Part shown: positions 10,311-21,662 of the stretch, in pieces | Position numbering within the stretch: position 1 is the stretch's first letter | How the letters are laid out: every line of letters begins with the position of its first letter | Origin: Agrypnia vestita | Taxonomy: Eukaryota > Arthropoda > Insecta > Trichoptera > Phryganeidae | Assembly (NCBI GenBank): GCA_016648135.1 | Contig: JADDOH010023140.1 | Coordinates: forward strand, 62,001 to 126,000 | Direction of reading: 5' to 3' | Length of the DNA: 64,000 nucleotides | The notes under the pieces: generated by a model | What the model was told of the DNA's origin: nothing | What the model saw: only the letters and a program-made list of their open reading frames with translations | Database searches by the model: none | Translations under genes and position numbers: made by a program

Positions 10311-12035
10311 GTCGGCCACCAATTACTTCAACTTGAATAAACTTGACTCTCGCAATATAATTCAATAATATTTTTAATGCTATGAAGTCGGCCACTATTC
10401 CGCGAAAGAAACACAAAACTGCACCATCTTGCGTTTATTTTAGGTATCATTTAAGTAGACCCAAAAAATATGCCGGTGGTTATGAGCTATCAATTTTGAT
10501 TCTGGTTTTTCGGAAACGTCGTTAAGAAAATTTTCAAACTTTAAGTAGAAGTTGAATTAATTTGTTTGCACTGTATAAGTAGCATTTATCGGCAAAAACA
10601 TGAACTAAATTTACGAGTTAAAATGATAAAACAGACATTTTCAATATTTATATGTTGAAACTCGTGCGGCCGGTTACTGGGACAATTTTTTCTACAAAAT
10701 CCAGTGGTCGGCCGGGGCGGCCGACTACTGGCGGCGAATATTGGTTTTATTTTTGTCTCTTACGCTGTTAATGACACAAAATTTACTAAGATTTAATGTG
10801 TTATGTTAGTGAAGCTAGCACTACTATCTAATAGTCAGTGGTCGGCCGCTAGTTACCATACTGATAATATGTTTTTTTTAACTTAGAAGTGTGGGGCCGA
10901 CAACTGGTTGACGTATTAAAATTGATGTATCATTAGTCGGCCATGCAGCGTCTTAGGACGGTTTCGGAGATGAAATTTATCTTTTATAATCCTAATGTTA
11001 ACTAAATATAGAAATTATTAATTTTGTATCAATGGCGACTAAAACTAATATACGTTTTTCATCAGTATATTGAGGATAGCCTTCAAAAAGCCCTTTAAGC
11101 AGTAAGAGACGGAAAAAAATACGCGCGGCTTATCAGAAATTGTTTAACAATTGATGTTCCTAGGGCAAAACTGCAGGACCGCATCAAGGGATGGGTATTG
11201 GAAAAAAAACACTTCAAATGGAACCAAATCACTTTATATCGCTATATGACGAAAACAAAATTGTTGAATCTTTAATAATCTTGTAATAGCATTAGTAAAA
11301 TGTCATTTCCTTCTAAAAAACAAGAACTCCGACTACTGTGCAGCAAATTGTGAAGACAGAAAAAATAAAAACACGTATCTAAGATGAAAAACCGGGAGAA
11401 ATATGGTATTTATTATTCATACGCCGGCCAGAATTGCAGAAAGCATTATTAGCGCGTAGGTACTAAGAATACGCAAATTATATAAGAAGTTGGTTTAAGG
11501 ACTTGAAAACCCATCTAATAGAAAACAACGATGAAGATGTATTAGAAGACCTTAATCGGATTATTAATGGAGATGAAAGCGGCTTTAACATATAACAAAA
11601 ATGCCCAATCAAAAAAATAATTCTCTTTCTAGTTACTTGTTTGTGATTATTAGTGTATTTTAAACGTACTTGTCAACAAATTGAGACGATTTGTCGAAAA
11701 GCTTAAAAGGATTTAAGTATAAATTGAAAAAAAAGCTTGTATAGCGCAAATTTCTAAAGGACGTCTGGCGGCCCTGTGCTAAAATCTGATGGCCGACTAC
11801 TGACGCACAGGTGGCCGACAACTGACGCATAGATGGCCGACTACTAGCAAAACAGCCATTTTTCATTAAAATATTATTTTAATTTTTATGGTTAGGCTAA
11901 TTTTAAAAAGCAATAAATATGATAAAAATAAACTCCCTGTTCTTTAATATATACGTGTTTTCCTAAATCACCTTTCAAAAATGAACTTACAATGATATTT
12001 CAAAGATGACTTTTCTGTAAAATGGCCGACTACTA
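10311..12035. repeat. Dispersed GTCGGCC sites inside the pogo-like element
   Basis: Sites at about 10311, 10387, 10706, 10718, 10843, 10896, 10936, 11790, 11811, 11832 and 12023. Most sites in the left half read GTCGGCC and all in the right end read GGCCGAC, usually with a flanking ACTACTGG-like context. The opposed orientation resembles subterminal transposase-binding sites. Confidence 0.7.
11064..11595 (+). pseudogene. Pogo-like transposase remnant (HTH_psq plus start of DDE domain)
   Basis: The frame around 11068-11190 reads YIEDSLQKAL, then a stop, then AVRDGKKYARLIRNC, ending VPRAKLQDRIKG. This is the psq DNA-binding fold used by pogo, jerky and CENP-B-like proteins. From about 11425 another open stretch with one stop leads to INGDESGF, the first Asp block of the DDE_1 nuclease. 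The later Asp residues are absent. Function is lost; it only identifies the element. Confidence 0.75.
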
Positions 12036-12453
12036 GCACAATCACCCCATACTGTTCGAATATTGTGTATCGACTCGCGCCGTTCGTATATAAATGGACA
12101 ACCGCATTTACCTTCGTCATCTTCAGCCAATACCTATTTTACACTCTTAAATTACTGAGATTTATTTCACTACACCCCTGATAATGCAATGAATATATGT
12201 ATTTCCTTGAACTTCAAAATCAACCTACATAAATCCAAATATGTACTTAAATTTCAAAAGCAACATGAATCCATTGCCTCGTTTCAAAATGTACTCAAAG
12301 CTATTTTAAATTATACAAATTTCATTTAAGTTATGTTATTTGAATGTTTTATTTTTAATTTATCATTAATTTACTTTTTATTTAATTTATTTTATATTAT
12401 CTTTCTTGCCATTATTTCCTCATTCATTCGCTCAAAATTCCTAAGCCACCTAA

Positions 12454-12575
12454 GGGTCTGTTGTTTGATCAGAAGTAAGAGTAATAGTTACGAAAAAAGC
12501 ATAGATTTTTGCATTCTCCACCAATCAAAAAACCCGTTTTCGTGAAAATCAAACTTCTGATCAAACAACAGGCTC
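12454..12575. mobile_element. Harbinger-type palindromic MITE, family M1, copy 2
   Basis: 122 bp from GGGTCTGTTGTTTGATCAG to the inverse, flanked by TAA at 12451-12453 and 12576-12578. The core GCATAGATTTTTGC is shared with the other M1 copies. Confidence 0.72.
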
Positions 12576-12594
12576 TAATATAACGCTATCGTTC

Positions 12595-12725
12595 ACTATG
12601 CTTTCTTAACTTGTTCCTTCTTATAAATGGATAAGTGATCTCATTTCCACTGCATTCAGTCTATTTTCATTCCTATTCTGCCAGCTCCAGGCTTCATTAC
12701 TGCCCTAGACAGCTCCATAAGAGAT
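12595..12725 (-). mobile_element. RTE-like LINE fragment
   Basis: The minus strand reads AWSWQNRNENRLNAVEMRSL, then a stop. This matches the post-RT segment of RTE-type non-LTR elements (WQKK.ESRINAVEMRSL in relatives). Broken and truncated. Confidence 0.55.
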
Positions 12726-12747
12726 TGCTGATTAATTATTACCAGTT

Positions 12748-13170
12748 ATGAAATTTTTATTTCACTTGGAATTTTTCAGTTTTACGCCCCATCGCCTTTT
12801 TATTTATTTACGGTCGTGTCGCATTGTACGTAGGTACCTCGGTAATAAACCCAGTATTTTTTGCTCGCGGGTGAAATATTTACCGACCATAAACAACAAC
12901 AATGCGAAGGGACAAATTGTAGAGAAGGCCGGACGGGAGAAAACCCGACTCAGGAACCCGCTTATATCGTTTTTCTAGATTGATGTTGGGCATTCTATTT
13001 CATATCGCGTAAGTAGGTACCTACTCGATAATTAGATAGACGTAGGTACTTATAACCAATGTTCCTTCTACATTTTCTATCACTGCGTACGCATAAAAAT
13101 CTATTGCCCAATTTGAGGACAAGGGAAGAGCTCTGCGAGAAATAACGTAAATGGTGCCCTGAATGCTGTA
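12748..13170. other. Unidentified stretch
   Basis: An open frame at 12748-12978 has no recognisable product. TAGGTACCTACT-type strings occur near 13015, typical of lepidopteran non-coding DNA. Confidence 0.4.
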
Positions 13171-13179
13171 ATTTCGCAT

Positions 13180-13590
13180 TTTGAATATCATTAACCTAAC
13201 GAAAACGTAGAGAAAACACTGACTTAAACGCCATATTCAAAATATTAAACGGCCACACTGATGTGCCTTCGTTACAGGAACAAATAAAATTCAACATCCC
13301 TTCCAGTAGACTCAGAAGTGAAGTGGAATTCCTTAACAGTCGTAGAACTAATTATGGATTTCATGTCTCGATTTTATGTCGTCTTATAAATTCGAGACAG
13401 GATCTGGACTTCTTCGGTGTAAGTCTGTCTAGATTCAAACAATCTGATTAGATAGATAGTCGAGATCTTGTCTTCATCTTGTTACTAATTTTCATTCGTC
13501 CTTGCTTTTGTTTTAAATTGCTATAACCTTTATTCGATGTATTGTATGTTGTTCATGTTGTTTATTGTATCAATAAATAAATAAATCATT
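13180..13590 (+). mobile_element. Non-LTR retrotransposon 3' end (CR1/jockey-like)
   Basis: The frame ending at 13451 reads FNIPSSRLRSEVEFLNSRRT and continues with YGFHVSILCRL and LDFFGVSLSRFKQ before a stop. This is the usual C-terminal tail of LINE polyproteins. An A-rich AATAAATAAATAAA tail follows at about 13570-13590. 5' truncated. Confidence 0.6.
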
Positions 13591-14105
13591 GATCAATAAT
13601 ATTGACAGTGTAAGTATAAACATTATCAATAAAAGAGAGTCGTTCAATAAAATTTGTTTTGGTTTAAAATTCACTGACGAATCATCAATATTATTGACAG
13701 CTGGAGCCGTGTGACGGTAAATGTTTTGACATTCTGTGCAAAATCAGTGTCTCCTGGACTGTTCGAAATGAATAGTAAAAAAATAATAACGAAGAAGAGG
13801 AAAGACAAATTCTACACTGAAAATGCATTGATGTAATTGTTTATGCATCTGTGTAGGTACACTGCGAGAAAGGATTTTTTAATTCAAAAAGAAAAGTGGT
13901 TAGTTAAATCGTTTCGATACTTTATTAGTTTATTATTTAAAATACAATAAATTTAATTTAATCTAAAATTATTTTAATCAAACATTGTCAAATCTCAAGT
14001 AATATTTTTACAGTACGACGCGGTGAATAAGCATCCTCACCTTGAAAGCTAGTCAATACAATAATATTGAGCCGTCTATGGACTTCAGCCCTGCCGATAT
14101 TGATA

Positions 14106-14230
14106 GCAGGCGCGTGCAGTGAGAACATTGAAGCATGACTTTTTTGTAAACGTATATTTTGGAAAAAAAATAGAAATCAAATATTTATGCTACAGATTTT
14201 TATGATAAATCAAAATATGAGTACCATGAC
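14106..14230. mobile_element. Left half of M2 MITE
   Basis: Starts GCAGGCGCGTGCAGTGAGAA and continues AAGCATGAC...TATATTTTGGAAAAAAA like the copy at 7673. The right half is absent here; a matching right half stands at 19380-19545. Confidence 0.55.
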
Positions 14231-14270
14231 AACATCTTCAGGTTTGTGTTTTCTGGGGTATTGTGCCGTG

Positions 14271-14330
14271 TTATTACGACCTTTCCGGCCGACGTTTCGG
14301 ATCCCATTGCAGGGTCCATCATCAGGGCTG
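14271..14330 (-). ncRNA. Hammerhead-ribozyme-like core, site 1
   Basis: On the minus strand CTGATGA, a stem GGACCC/GGGATCC (one bulge) and GAAAC follow in the order of a hammerhead catalytic core. A second small stem (CGGCC/GGTCG) comes next. A convincing cleavage triplet and stem I were not established, so this is a candidate only. Confidence 0.35.
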
Positions 14331-14746
14331 ATGCAGGCACGAAGGGAAGGGGAGGGGAAGGAAGAATAGGGGGAAATGTTGCCTATGTTACCCGCCGGGT
14401 CCTAAGCATAAGTATGCGAAATTTGAATCGAATCGGTCAAACGGTGTGGATTTGTATAGAGAACAGACAAACAGACAGACATTGAGTTTTATAGTTATAG
14501 ATATTTATAAACAGAATTATTATTCACTATCTGGCTAGACCGGATATTCGCTTATAGGCATAGTTCAGATAAAGTGTACCAACGGGATATCCGGAATGAA
14601 CATGAAGACAGCGACGATTCTTGAAATACAAGAATTTGCCTTTTCATTTCACGTCGTGTCCTGGCGCGTATTATGGTGTATGCACACGAATGGGACGTTT
14701 ATCTATTAACTCGCGAGATTTGGCAGTGAATGAATGTCTGTAGAAA

Positions 14747-15393
14747 TTGGTCATCTACTGTGTACCAAATAAAATGGACTACGTTCTCCATATAATAATA
14801 GATTTTACAGATAACACTTTGATATCTTATCAAGAGTGCTTAGAATATGTTCATGTAGACAAATTGGAAGTTAGAAGACTAGTTACTGACCTAATGTATC
14901 TATATAATATAATTTATGGCAATATTGATTCAGAATTTTGTGTCGAAAACATAATTTTGAATGTTCCTAGTCGCTGACTTAGGACATATAGTACATTTTC
15001 TCTATCAACTTTCAACTTTCTCTATCATTTTCTCTATCAACTTTCAAAAATAGCCCACTCTAACTTTATATCTAGAATGTTGAGGTCATACAACAAAATA
15101 GAAAATAATCATAACGTCCTCATTGACATATTTCATGACATTTCCATGAATACAAAAGAACTATTACCAAACTTGCGAAATTAGCTGTTTAGTCTCTTTG
15201 TTCAATCTCACTCTATAAAATCACATTTTTCTGTTCTTTTTTGTGTATGTTTTAACCTTTACTTTTTATCTCTATGTTTGCTCTGTTAAGTGATTAAAAG
15301 CGTTTAAACTTATTTTAATTATAATTGTATTACCTATATCATCTTATATGTTTTTCATTGTTTGTGAACCATTAAAAAAATAAGTAAATAAGT
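14747..15393 (+). mobile_element. Non-LTR retrotransposon 3' end, family L-a
   Basis: The frame ending at 14977 carries VDKLEVRRLVTDLMYLYNII and closes with LNVPSR, the LINE C-terminal pattern of RR..DL..LYKI...PSR. The 3' UTR ends in AAAAAAATAAGTAAATAAG. The last 130 bp recur at 45640-45778. Confidence 0.62.
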
Positions 15394-15546
15394 CAGAAAT
15401 ATTTTTAAAAAAATGCAAACTTTGATGTCGCTTATCTTCATAACTGTTGACAATTCACCCAAAGTGTAAAGAAATATTTTCTATCCAAAATTCTACGAAG
15501 AAGACTTCTCCAAAGTTTTTGCTACTGGCTACGAAACACCCAGTAT
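15394..15546 (-). mobile_element. Half copy of P-family palindromic MITE
   Basis: Contains CACCCAAAGTGTAAAG, the GAAGAAGACTTC segment and the end ACACCCAGTATA, in the orientation opposite to the copy at 31308. The ends follow TA, as in Tc1/mariner-type MITEs. Confidence 0.6.
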
Positions 15547-16265
15547 ATATTTTAATTAAGAAAAAAATATTTGATGACGAAAACAAATTTCAATTTAAAT
15601 ACGAGCATGAAAAGTAATAAATAAAAGAAAAATAATAAAAATGTAAAACTTGTTAATATTCAATAACTATTCATCGCTACCTGATAATAGACGCGCACAT
15701 TTAAGATCGACTACACATAAATTGCCTTCATCACTAGAAATGTCTTATGTGTTTGAATCCATAAAAGACTTTTGTTTATTTGTTATTATCGTTCTGTATT
15801 GTTGAATTTCTTATTATTAGGAAAACCGTTATCCGCTTCTGCGTTTCTTGTTAGAATACCCTTTGCCACAACAATTCTTATTGTTTTTAATTATAAATTA
15901 ATTTTGGGAATCGTGTCGACACAAATAATTCGTGCAAAAGTATAATATTCCTTATTTTCTTGTGGATTATTTCAAAATCGTGTAAAAAAGAGTCGGGAGT
16001 AGTATTTCTTTACTGAAATTTAATTCTTCCTAAGCGGTACTGAACTGTCGCATCGTGGAACTGTATCCTCAAGTTATACCTCATAACTTGAAAGACATAG
16101 CTAGAGGATCGTATGACTACTTTCCTTCTCGCTGTTCTGTTACTATTTTAGATCCCATTATATAAGCTTAACATCCTGTGACAACTGTAGGAACGTGCTT
16201 TCCCCGTTTCTGTGTTTCAGAATATCTTAAATCGTCGTCTACATTACTCCTGGCTGCATTTAGAT
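15547..16265. other. Anonymous AT-rich DNA
   Basis: No gene or element recognised. Confidence 0.5.
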
Positions 16266-16268
16266 GCA

Positions 16269-17168
16269 GGGCCGGTCTTATAAACGAAAGACCAAATTTC
16301 CGTTAGTAAATCGACAATATACTAACGGATGGCCGTTCGTTTATAAATGTTACCGACGCTCGTCTTATAAAACTTTTTTTACCGTCCGAAAGTATCGCAA
16401 TATCGTACTGCTCTTGTCTATGATTTTAGAGCTGTCAGAGGCGAATTATATCTCTTTCCTATGGAAACGAAACATAACTTCTATAAATATAGCCTAAAAT
16501 TTCTCATTCGCACCGGATTTTTGGGATACTTCCCACAACACTACACACACTGGCAGTCCTTTGAAACCCCAACAAAGTCTGCAGCAACTAATAATATTGA
16601 TCCAAGAGCATAGAATCTCAAGGCAACATGCAATTTTATGGTTGATGATAATGTCAGATTCCTACGCGTGCGCCTTTTTACATTTTGCCCAATACCTTCT
16701 AGAAGCTGTCAAGCAGACCTTTTCGATAAATGAAAAAGGTTGATAAAATCTGCGTCATCTAAAATATTAAAGTAATCCACTCGTATATTGAACATTCTTT
16801 GTCGTCGAGTTTGTTCTTCATCCGACGAATTTGAATATAATAATAGCTGGACATTGCTATCTGAAAACGTTTTCCTTGAAAATGTAGCAACAGTCTGTAG
16901 AGTATATGTGTACATGTTAAGCAAACAGCATAAAATACAAATTGACAACGGACCTAACCTTAAAAAATAATACGTCAATATGTCATACTTCTGTCAATTT
17001 CAACTAACGGACAGTAAACTGGTGGTTCGACTGTCGGTATCGGCCGTCGGTAAAATTTTACTAAAATTTGACTAACGGATTGTTATAAGACGAAAATAAT
17101 GACGTTTGTATCAAATTTCGGTTTATTTGGTCTGATATTTAACTAACGGACGTTTATAAGACCGGCCC
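16269..17168 (-). mobile_element. PIF/Harbinger derivative, 900 bp, with truncated transposase
   Basis: Ends GGGCCGGTCTTATAAACG are perfect inverted repeats, flanked by a 3 bp GCA duplication (16266-16268, 17169-17171). The interior (about 16860-16580, minus) keeps the N-terminus of a HARBI1-type transposase. GACTAACGGA-like motifs are repeated near both ends. The catalytic domain is missing. Confidence 0.85.
16580..16870 (-). pseudogene. HARBI1-like transposase N-terminal fragment
   Basis: Reads SSDEEQTRRQRMFNIRVDYF, then ILDDADFINLFHLSKRSA, a stop (TGA near 16709), then QLLEGIGQNVKRRTRRNLTL and LHVALRFYALGS. This is the family pattern in which a basic segment precedes the FRLSK motif and the ALRFYA.G helix that comes before the DDE domain. 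It ends at another stop. One premature stop and loss of the DDE catalytic region make it non-functional. Confidence 0.8.
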
Positions 17169-17171
17169 GCA

Positions 17172-17598
17172 GTCGTCAAGGACCATCTCCTAGTCTTTAA
17201 CTTTTCGGAGCGTATCGAGTCGGTCTCACATTGTAATAATTGTTGTGCGAGAATTTATTTACTATCGGCGCTACCCTAACGGTGTCGAAATGGTGTATAT
17301 TATAATTATATACCAAGTGCAGATGAACAAGATTTGGTAATACCAGGGGTGTGAAATCCGTATAATAAATTAAATACTGCGTGTATCTGAATGCATACAT
17401 TTAAGTTTGCTTCAAATACATATGTGCGGCATTTTACAACACGTCTATTCAAACGAAGACGTGTATTCAGAACGCCGCGTGGCGCGAAAGACATTATTTC
17501 GTTTAGCTGGTTTGCGTTTGGGACTGTGGTTTGGGGCAGATTTTGCGAAATACTATGCGCAACACATGCGCGGCTTTGAATTTATTTGCGCGTGCACT
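17172..17598. other. Unidentified stretch between two Harbinger derivatives
   Basis: Several overlapping short frames (17306-17601) with no recognised product. It includes a self-complementary ACACGTCTATTC...GAAGACGTGT near 17440. Confidence 0.35.
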
Positions 17599-17601
17599 TA
17601 A

Positions 17602-18364
17602 AGCCATGTATTCACTAGGGGACAAATCGCGAAACATTCCGCTCGACATGTCGCATCAACATCTACGCTCATGTTTCGGGAACAATGACGCGGTCAATTG
17701 ACGTGTACACACCGGGACTCGCATATCTTGTCGCGGAAATGTCATCCGATGACGTTATGGATGACAGCTGCGGTATCACATTTGGCGAAAACGGGGTTCC
17801 GCGCAATTCGAAATGTTTTTTTGGGTCGCAATTTCAAATTAACGAGGTTTTACTGTGGTAAATTGAATATTATTAAAAACAAGGTCCTTTTTGCAAATAA
17901 TTATTGTTTTCCAGACGTCACGGAAATATATCGCCCTATGAGGTTATGATGATAGCCGCGTATCTGTTTATGTTAATGAGTTTATCGAAAAGTAAGAGGA
18001 GAAAAAAGAGGAGAATGCGAAATTATTAACTGCAAAGAGAAAGAAGGACGGACATTCTATGCGATCTTCGATCGATACAGCTCGATGAGTTCGAGAACGA
18101 TTTCGTTTCCCCGCATTGTCATCTTGACAGATACAGCGCATGCGTATTCACTTGTAAACATACCACGTGGTACTGACGCTCCGCGGAATGTTGCAGTGAG
18201 TACGCTCGGGTACCGTGCGCATGGCAACGTTGCCACGGCACGTAGAAATGCCGCGCTATGTTGTGCGCGAGGTCGCGGAACAGTGCACGACGTTGCAACG
18301 TCACGTAGACTCTATGCCGCGCATGCTGTTGAGGGACAATTTGTCCCCTAGTGAATACATGGCT
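17602..18364 (+). mobile_element. PIF/Harbinger derivative, family H2, copy 1
   Basis: Perfect ends AGCCATGTATTCACTAGGGG and its inverse, flanked by TAA (17599-17601, 18365-18367). The interior has an acceptor TTGTTTTCCAG at about 17913 followed by an exon-like frame with the HARBI1 N-terminal pattern, broken by a stop here (TAA in place of a Tyr codon near 18027). It is nearly identical to 41659-42424. Confidence 0.88.
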
Positions 18365-18589
18365 TAATTGTAATTTAGATTTATTTCACAGAAATTATAG
18401 CTATGCACAGCTTTATTTCATTATACGAAGTTCATGTCCTTGTAAAATAGACAGAAAAGGGCGCTTTAAAATGATGTACACAATAACACGATAAAATAAA
18501 CTATTTTCCTATCTTCTATCTAACTAATTATTCACGTATTTTTGTCGCTCGAGTAAAGATTGAAATTTTTATTAGCGATGTCAAAGGCA

Positions 18590-18760
18590 AGCGGCGACTT
18601 TTGTTTTGTAACGTGGGGGTAGCGAATTCGGAGTCCTCCCCCACCTCTCCCTCTCCTCCCTTCCACCCTTCACCACCCCTCCCCGCCCACCGTCAGCCTA
18701 CCCTTATAGTAGACCTTAGAACGATGACCCGCCACCCGTATACTACAGACCGTACCGAAA
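18590..18760. repeat. Polypyrimidine (CCTCTCC) tract and flank
   Basis: A C/T-rich low-complexity run from about 18636 to 18700. No coding sense. Confidence 0.5.
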
Positions 18761-19380
18761 CATCTAATCTAGGAATATGCGGGGTTTTAAATAGAGGATG
18801 TTTAGTTTTTATGCAGTTCTTTTTACATCATTATTTACATCGTCTAGTTTTATAAAACAGTATTATTATTAACGCGTGATTATGTTAAAGTGATACGATA
18901 AATAATGATGTAAAAAGAACTAAATAATATTTTTATTTATCTCTGTTAAACAAAGATTAAAGCACAAGTATTATCATGCATCGAAATATACATATTTCAA
19001 AAATAAAATTACATGTGTTCGTGGACAGAATACAAGAAATGCAAACGAAATAAGAATTCAAAATAGAAAAAAATGAAATACACAAAATTGTTTATATTAC
19101 AAAGGACTAAAGGAATACAATAAATAACCTACCAGAAAATATTAAATATACTTTGTATTTGAATGTGACAAAATAATCAAACATAATAATTTCGTTGTCT
19201 GTCTGTCCGTTCGTAATTTTAATAAATTTTAATATTAAGTTATCCAGGTCAAGTGTCATTTTAAATGTGATAGCTGTTTCGGTTTATAAGGCCATTATCA
19301 GACAGTGGATATGCCACGTATTATCTACTTATTTATAAGGTTTAATTTACCTTTTCCCCTATGGATAATTAGATATTTTC
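18760..19380. other. Anonymous AT-rich DNA
   Basis: Contains GTTGTCTGTCTGTCCGTTCG near 19195, a fragment of the Q repeat. A direct and inverted match of AAAAAGAAC/GTTCTTTTT flanks 18815-18920. Nothing else recognised. Confidence 0.4.
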
Positions 19381-19545
19381 GGTGAAGCCCTATATTAAGA
19401 TTATTTTTTCCTAGGCACTTATCGAAAGATGTTATCTGGCAGAATATTACGAAATATATCTCTTAATTGGGTTTATTTTCAAAAATATATGCTTAAGAAT
19501 AGTCATGCTTCATGATCTCACTGCACGCTGCTGCTAGAGATACGG
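19380..19545. mobile_element. Right half of M2 MITE
   Basis: Matches 7750-7902 (TGGCAGAATATTACGAAATAT, the AGTCATGCTTC segment, and CTCACTGCACGC near the end). Confidence 0.55.
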
Positions 19546-19624
19546 CAATTTTTTTTATTTAATAATAAATCATAAACACTTACCAGGCAGTTGATTTAGC
19601 ATTCACAGGTAAACAACTGGCGGA

Positions 19625-19839
19625 TAGTGATGGTATTTTAACCGTGACACACTAACAGTTATTTGTGATTTGTATCTGATTGCGTCGATGACTCTCAACT
19701 GATTTTTGCAGTTTGACGGGCAACCGTTGGTACTAGACAACATTTATATCTTAGTTATCAATCATCGATTCAATCGGATATAAATCCTAAATATCTGTAC
19801 CGAAAATAACCGGTTTAAATAACGGTTTAACCATCACTA
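19625..19839. mobile_element. hAT-type MITE, family T1, copy 1
   Basis: 215 bp from TAGTGATGGTATTTTAACCG to ...AACCATCACTA, flanked by a perfect 8 bp duplication CTGGCGGA (19617-19624, 19840-19847). The long imperfect palindrome includes ATCGATGA-type segments. The 8 bp duplication identifies the hAT superfamily. Confidence 0.88.
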
Positions 19840-20110
19840 CTGGCGGAGTCGTCCTAGGAGCGCATGTCTTTCGGTACCAGATACGAAAAATAATATCTTC
19901 TCAAACTTTTATAATCGTATCTTATGGTTCAATCACGAAACGATGCCCACATCGATGCAAAAAATAGGCGCGTCGCTCCGATGTCGAAGCACGATTGTGT
20001 AACAGTAATAATTATTATTATTCGACTATTAATATTTTTCGTCAGCGTATCTCGCCGGCAGGGGACCGGCTCGCCGGTGACCAGCTGATTTTGACAGGCC
20101 GCTGTCACGC

Positions 20111-20145
20111 TGACGTAACGGCGTTGACGCTGTTATGTGACGTAA
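20111..20145. promoter_or_regulatory. Two TGACGTAA (CRE/bZIP-like) sites
   Basis: TGACGTAA at 20111-20118 and 20138-20145 in the same direction, 27 bp apart, within a short GC-richer patch (20045-20170) with further TGACG/CGTCA half sites. Could bind bZIP factors. No promoter context is established. Confidence 0.3.
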
Positions 20146-20599
20146 TGTCGAAAAATAATTTCGCGTCAGCGCTTCGCGTAAAAATCCCGGATATTTAGCG
20201 CACGAAAAACCTACAAAGTTTACTATTTACAGTAAGTTGGCAGATATTTGGAATTCTAGTCCAATTTTTCTATTATTAGACCTATAAATTTTCTTCATGG
20301 CAGTTGTTTTTTTATAGTAATGTTCGTTTTTGAATAACAAAAATTTGTAAATGAAAGATTTCGATTAAATAAATTTGAAATCCTGCATATACCCGTTTAT
20401 ACAGGTAAATTTTTTGGTCGTGGCACCTAGATAATGTGATGTATACCGATACACCTCAATGCATGCGTGAGCAAAGTCAATGCCAGAAAGACACAAAGTT
20501 ATATGAACGCTTCACGCTAGACAATAAAGCAACAAAGCAATTGAGTTAAGTTGACGCTGAAGCATGCTATTGGTTATGTACAAAGCGCGCAGTGTGTTG

Positions 20600-20815
20600 C
20601 TTTTTTTAAATTTAATGTTAATTTATGACATTGATAATAATTATATTAAACCGTTTTTAAAACATTCCGAAATTTCTTGGTTTATTTTTTTAATTTAATC
20701 TTAATTAATATTAATATAGTAAAATATTATGCTCACCTCCTAGTTTCAGCTAATGAAGAGCTTCGATAGTCTTTATTATTATCAATATATGATTAATATT
20801 ATTTTATTCCCTATA
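20600..20815 (+). repeat. Repeat R, copy 1 (inverted partner at 25195)
   Basis: About 215 bp including CTCACCTCCTAGTTTCAGCT and the GAAGAGCTTCGATAGTC segment. The reverse complement stands at 25195-25400 with few differences. Confidence 0.7.
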
Positions 20816-20824
20816 TAAAAATAG

Positions 20825-20895
20825 TGTGGCGCCCTATCCTCTCTGCCTATCCTTACGGGGAAACGGCGTGATGGTAAGTAAGTAATTAAGTAGGT
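20825..20895 (+). mobile_element. RTE-like LINE 3' tail
   Basis: GCCCTATCCTCTCTGCC...GGAAACGGCGTGATGG followed by TAAGTAAGTAAT. This end-plus-tail unit recurs at 36785, 53745 and 59925. Confidence 0.6.
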
Positions 20896-21093
20896 ATTTT
20901 AATGAATTTCGTAAAAATCGACTTCAGTTTTTCGAATGCCACATCTACAAAACATCATATTCTGCAAGATTCTAATTCATCCGTCACATCACCAGATATA
21001 ATTAATAACTAACCTAAATACAGAACGTAATTTAGGTACAGATATATAAATATAATTCAGATATATAAAATATAGATATATAAAATTTGCTCG

Positions 21094-21662
21094 AGCCTTA
21101 GGGCACTATTTAGCAGATTTTACAGGATTCAATACACTATACCAAAGCCTGTTTTAAGAATTATTTATTTTTCTTTGGTAGAATCAACATTAAGATACGG
21201 TATAAGATCGTGGGGCCTCACCAGTAAATCAAATATAAAACCAATACAAAATATTCAATCTGCCATTGTAAAAAAGATCGTAACTCCACAAGTTTATGAA
21301 CAAAGACAAAATATTAAATTAGTGTATACATCGGTCAATATTCTGCCACTTGGTGAGTTGATACTATTTCTACTGATCAAAGAAAATCACGAAAGTGAAA
21401 TACGCAAGAGGGTAGGCGCTCACGGCAGAAATACAAGACGTGCTAAAAATCAAGCTTTGATTGCTTCGAGAGTAACAAACAAGTGTGGAATAAGAACACT
21501 AGAATATTTGGTACCCATGCTATTGATGTCAAACGACATGGCCTATCTATGAACAAATGTATGAATTGAAGTGTATCATCTGAAATGAATGTGTATCGTG
21601 TTATTATTAGTGATGTTAAAAAAAATATATGGAAAATAAATAGATAAAATAAATAAATAAAC
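21094..21662 (+). mobile_element. Non-LTR retrotransposon 3' end with RT thumb region
   Basis: A continuous frame 21094-21552 reads YFSLVESTLRYGIRSWG, then IQSAIVKKI, the RT thumb pattern of CR1/jockey-type LINEs (S.L.YG...WG). It ends at a stop and is followed by an AATAAATAAATAAA tail. The catalytic YXDD palm lies upstream and is missing, so the copy is 5' truncated. Confidence 0.75.

Larger units (their letters stand above)
10273..12049 (+). mobile_element. Decayed pogo-like (Tc1/mariner superfamily) DNA transposon
   Basis: Flanked by TA on both sides (10271-10272, 12050-12051), with related ends CCAGGGTGATT and AATCACCCCA. Inside are remains of a pogo/jerky-type transposase on the plus strand. 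One is a psq helix-turn-helix around 11070-11195 (SLQKAL, a stop, AVRDGKKYARL, then VPRAKLQDRIKG). Later come RRPELQKALLARRY, a stop, and WFKDLKTHLIENNDEDV ending in the first catalytic-acid motif NGDESGF near 11570-11590. The rest of the catalytic domain is missing and several stops interrupt the frame, so it is dead. About eleven GTCGGCC/GGCCGAC sites decorate both flanks. Confidence 0.8.
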
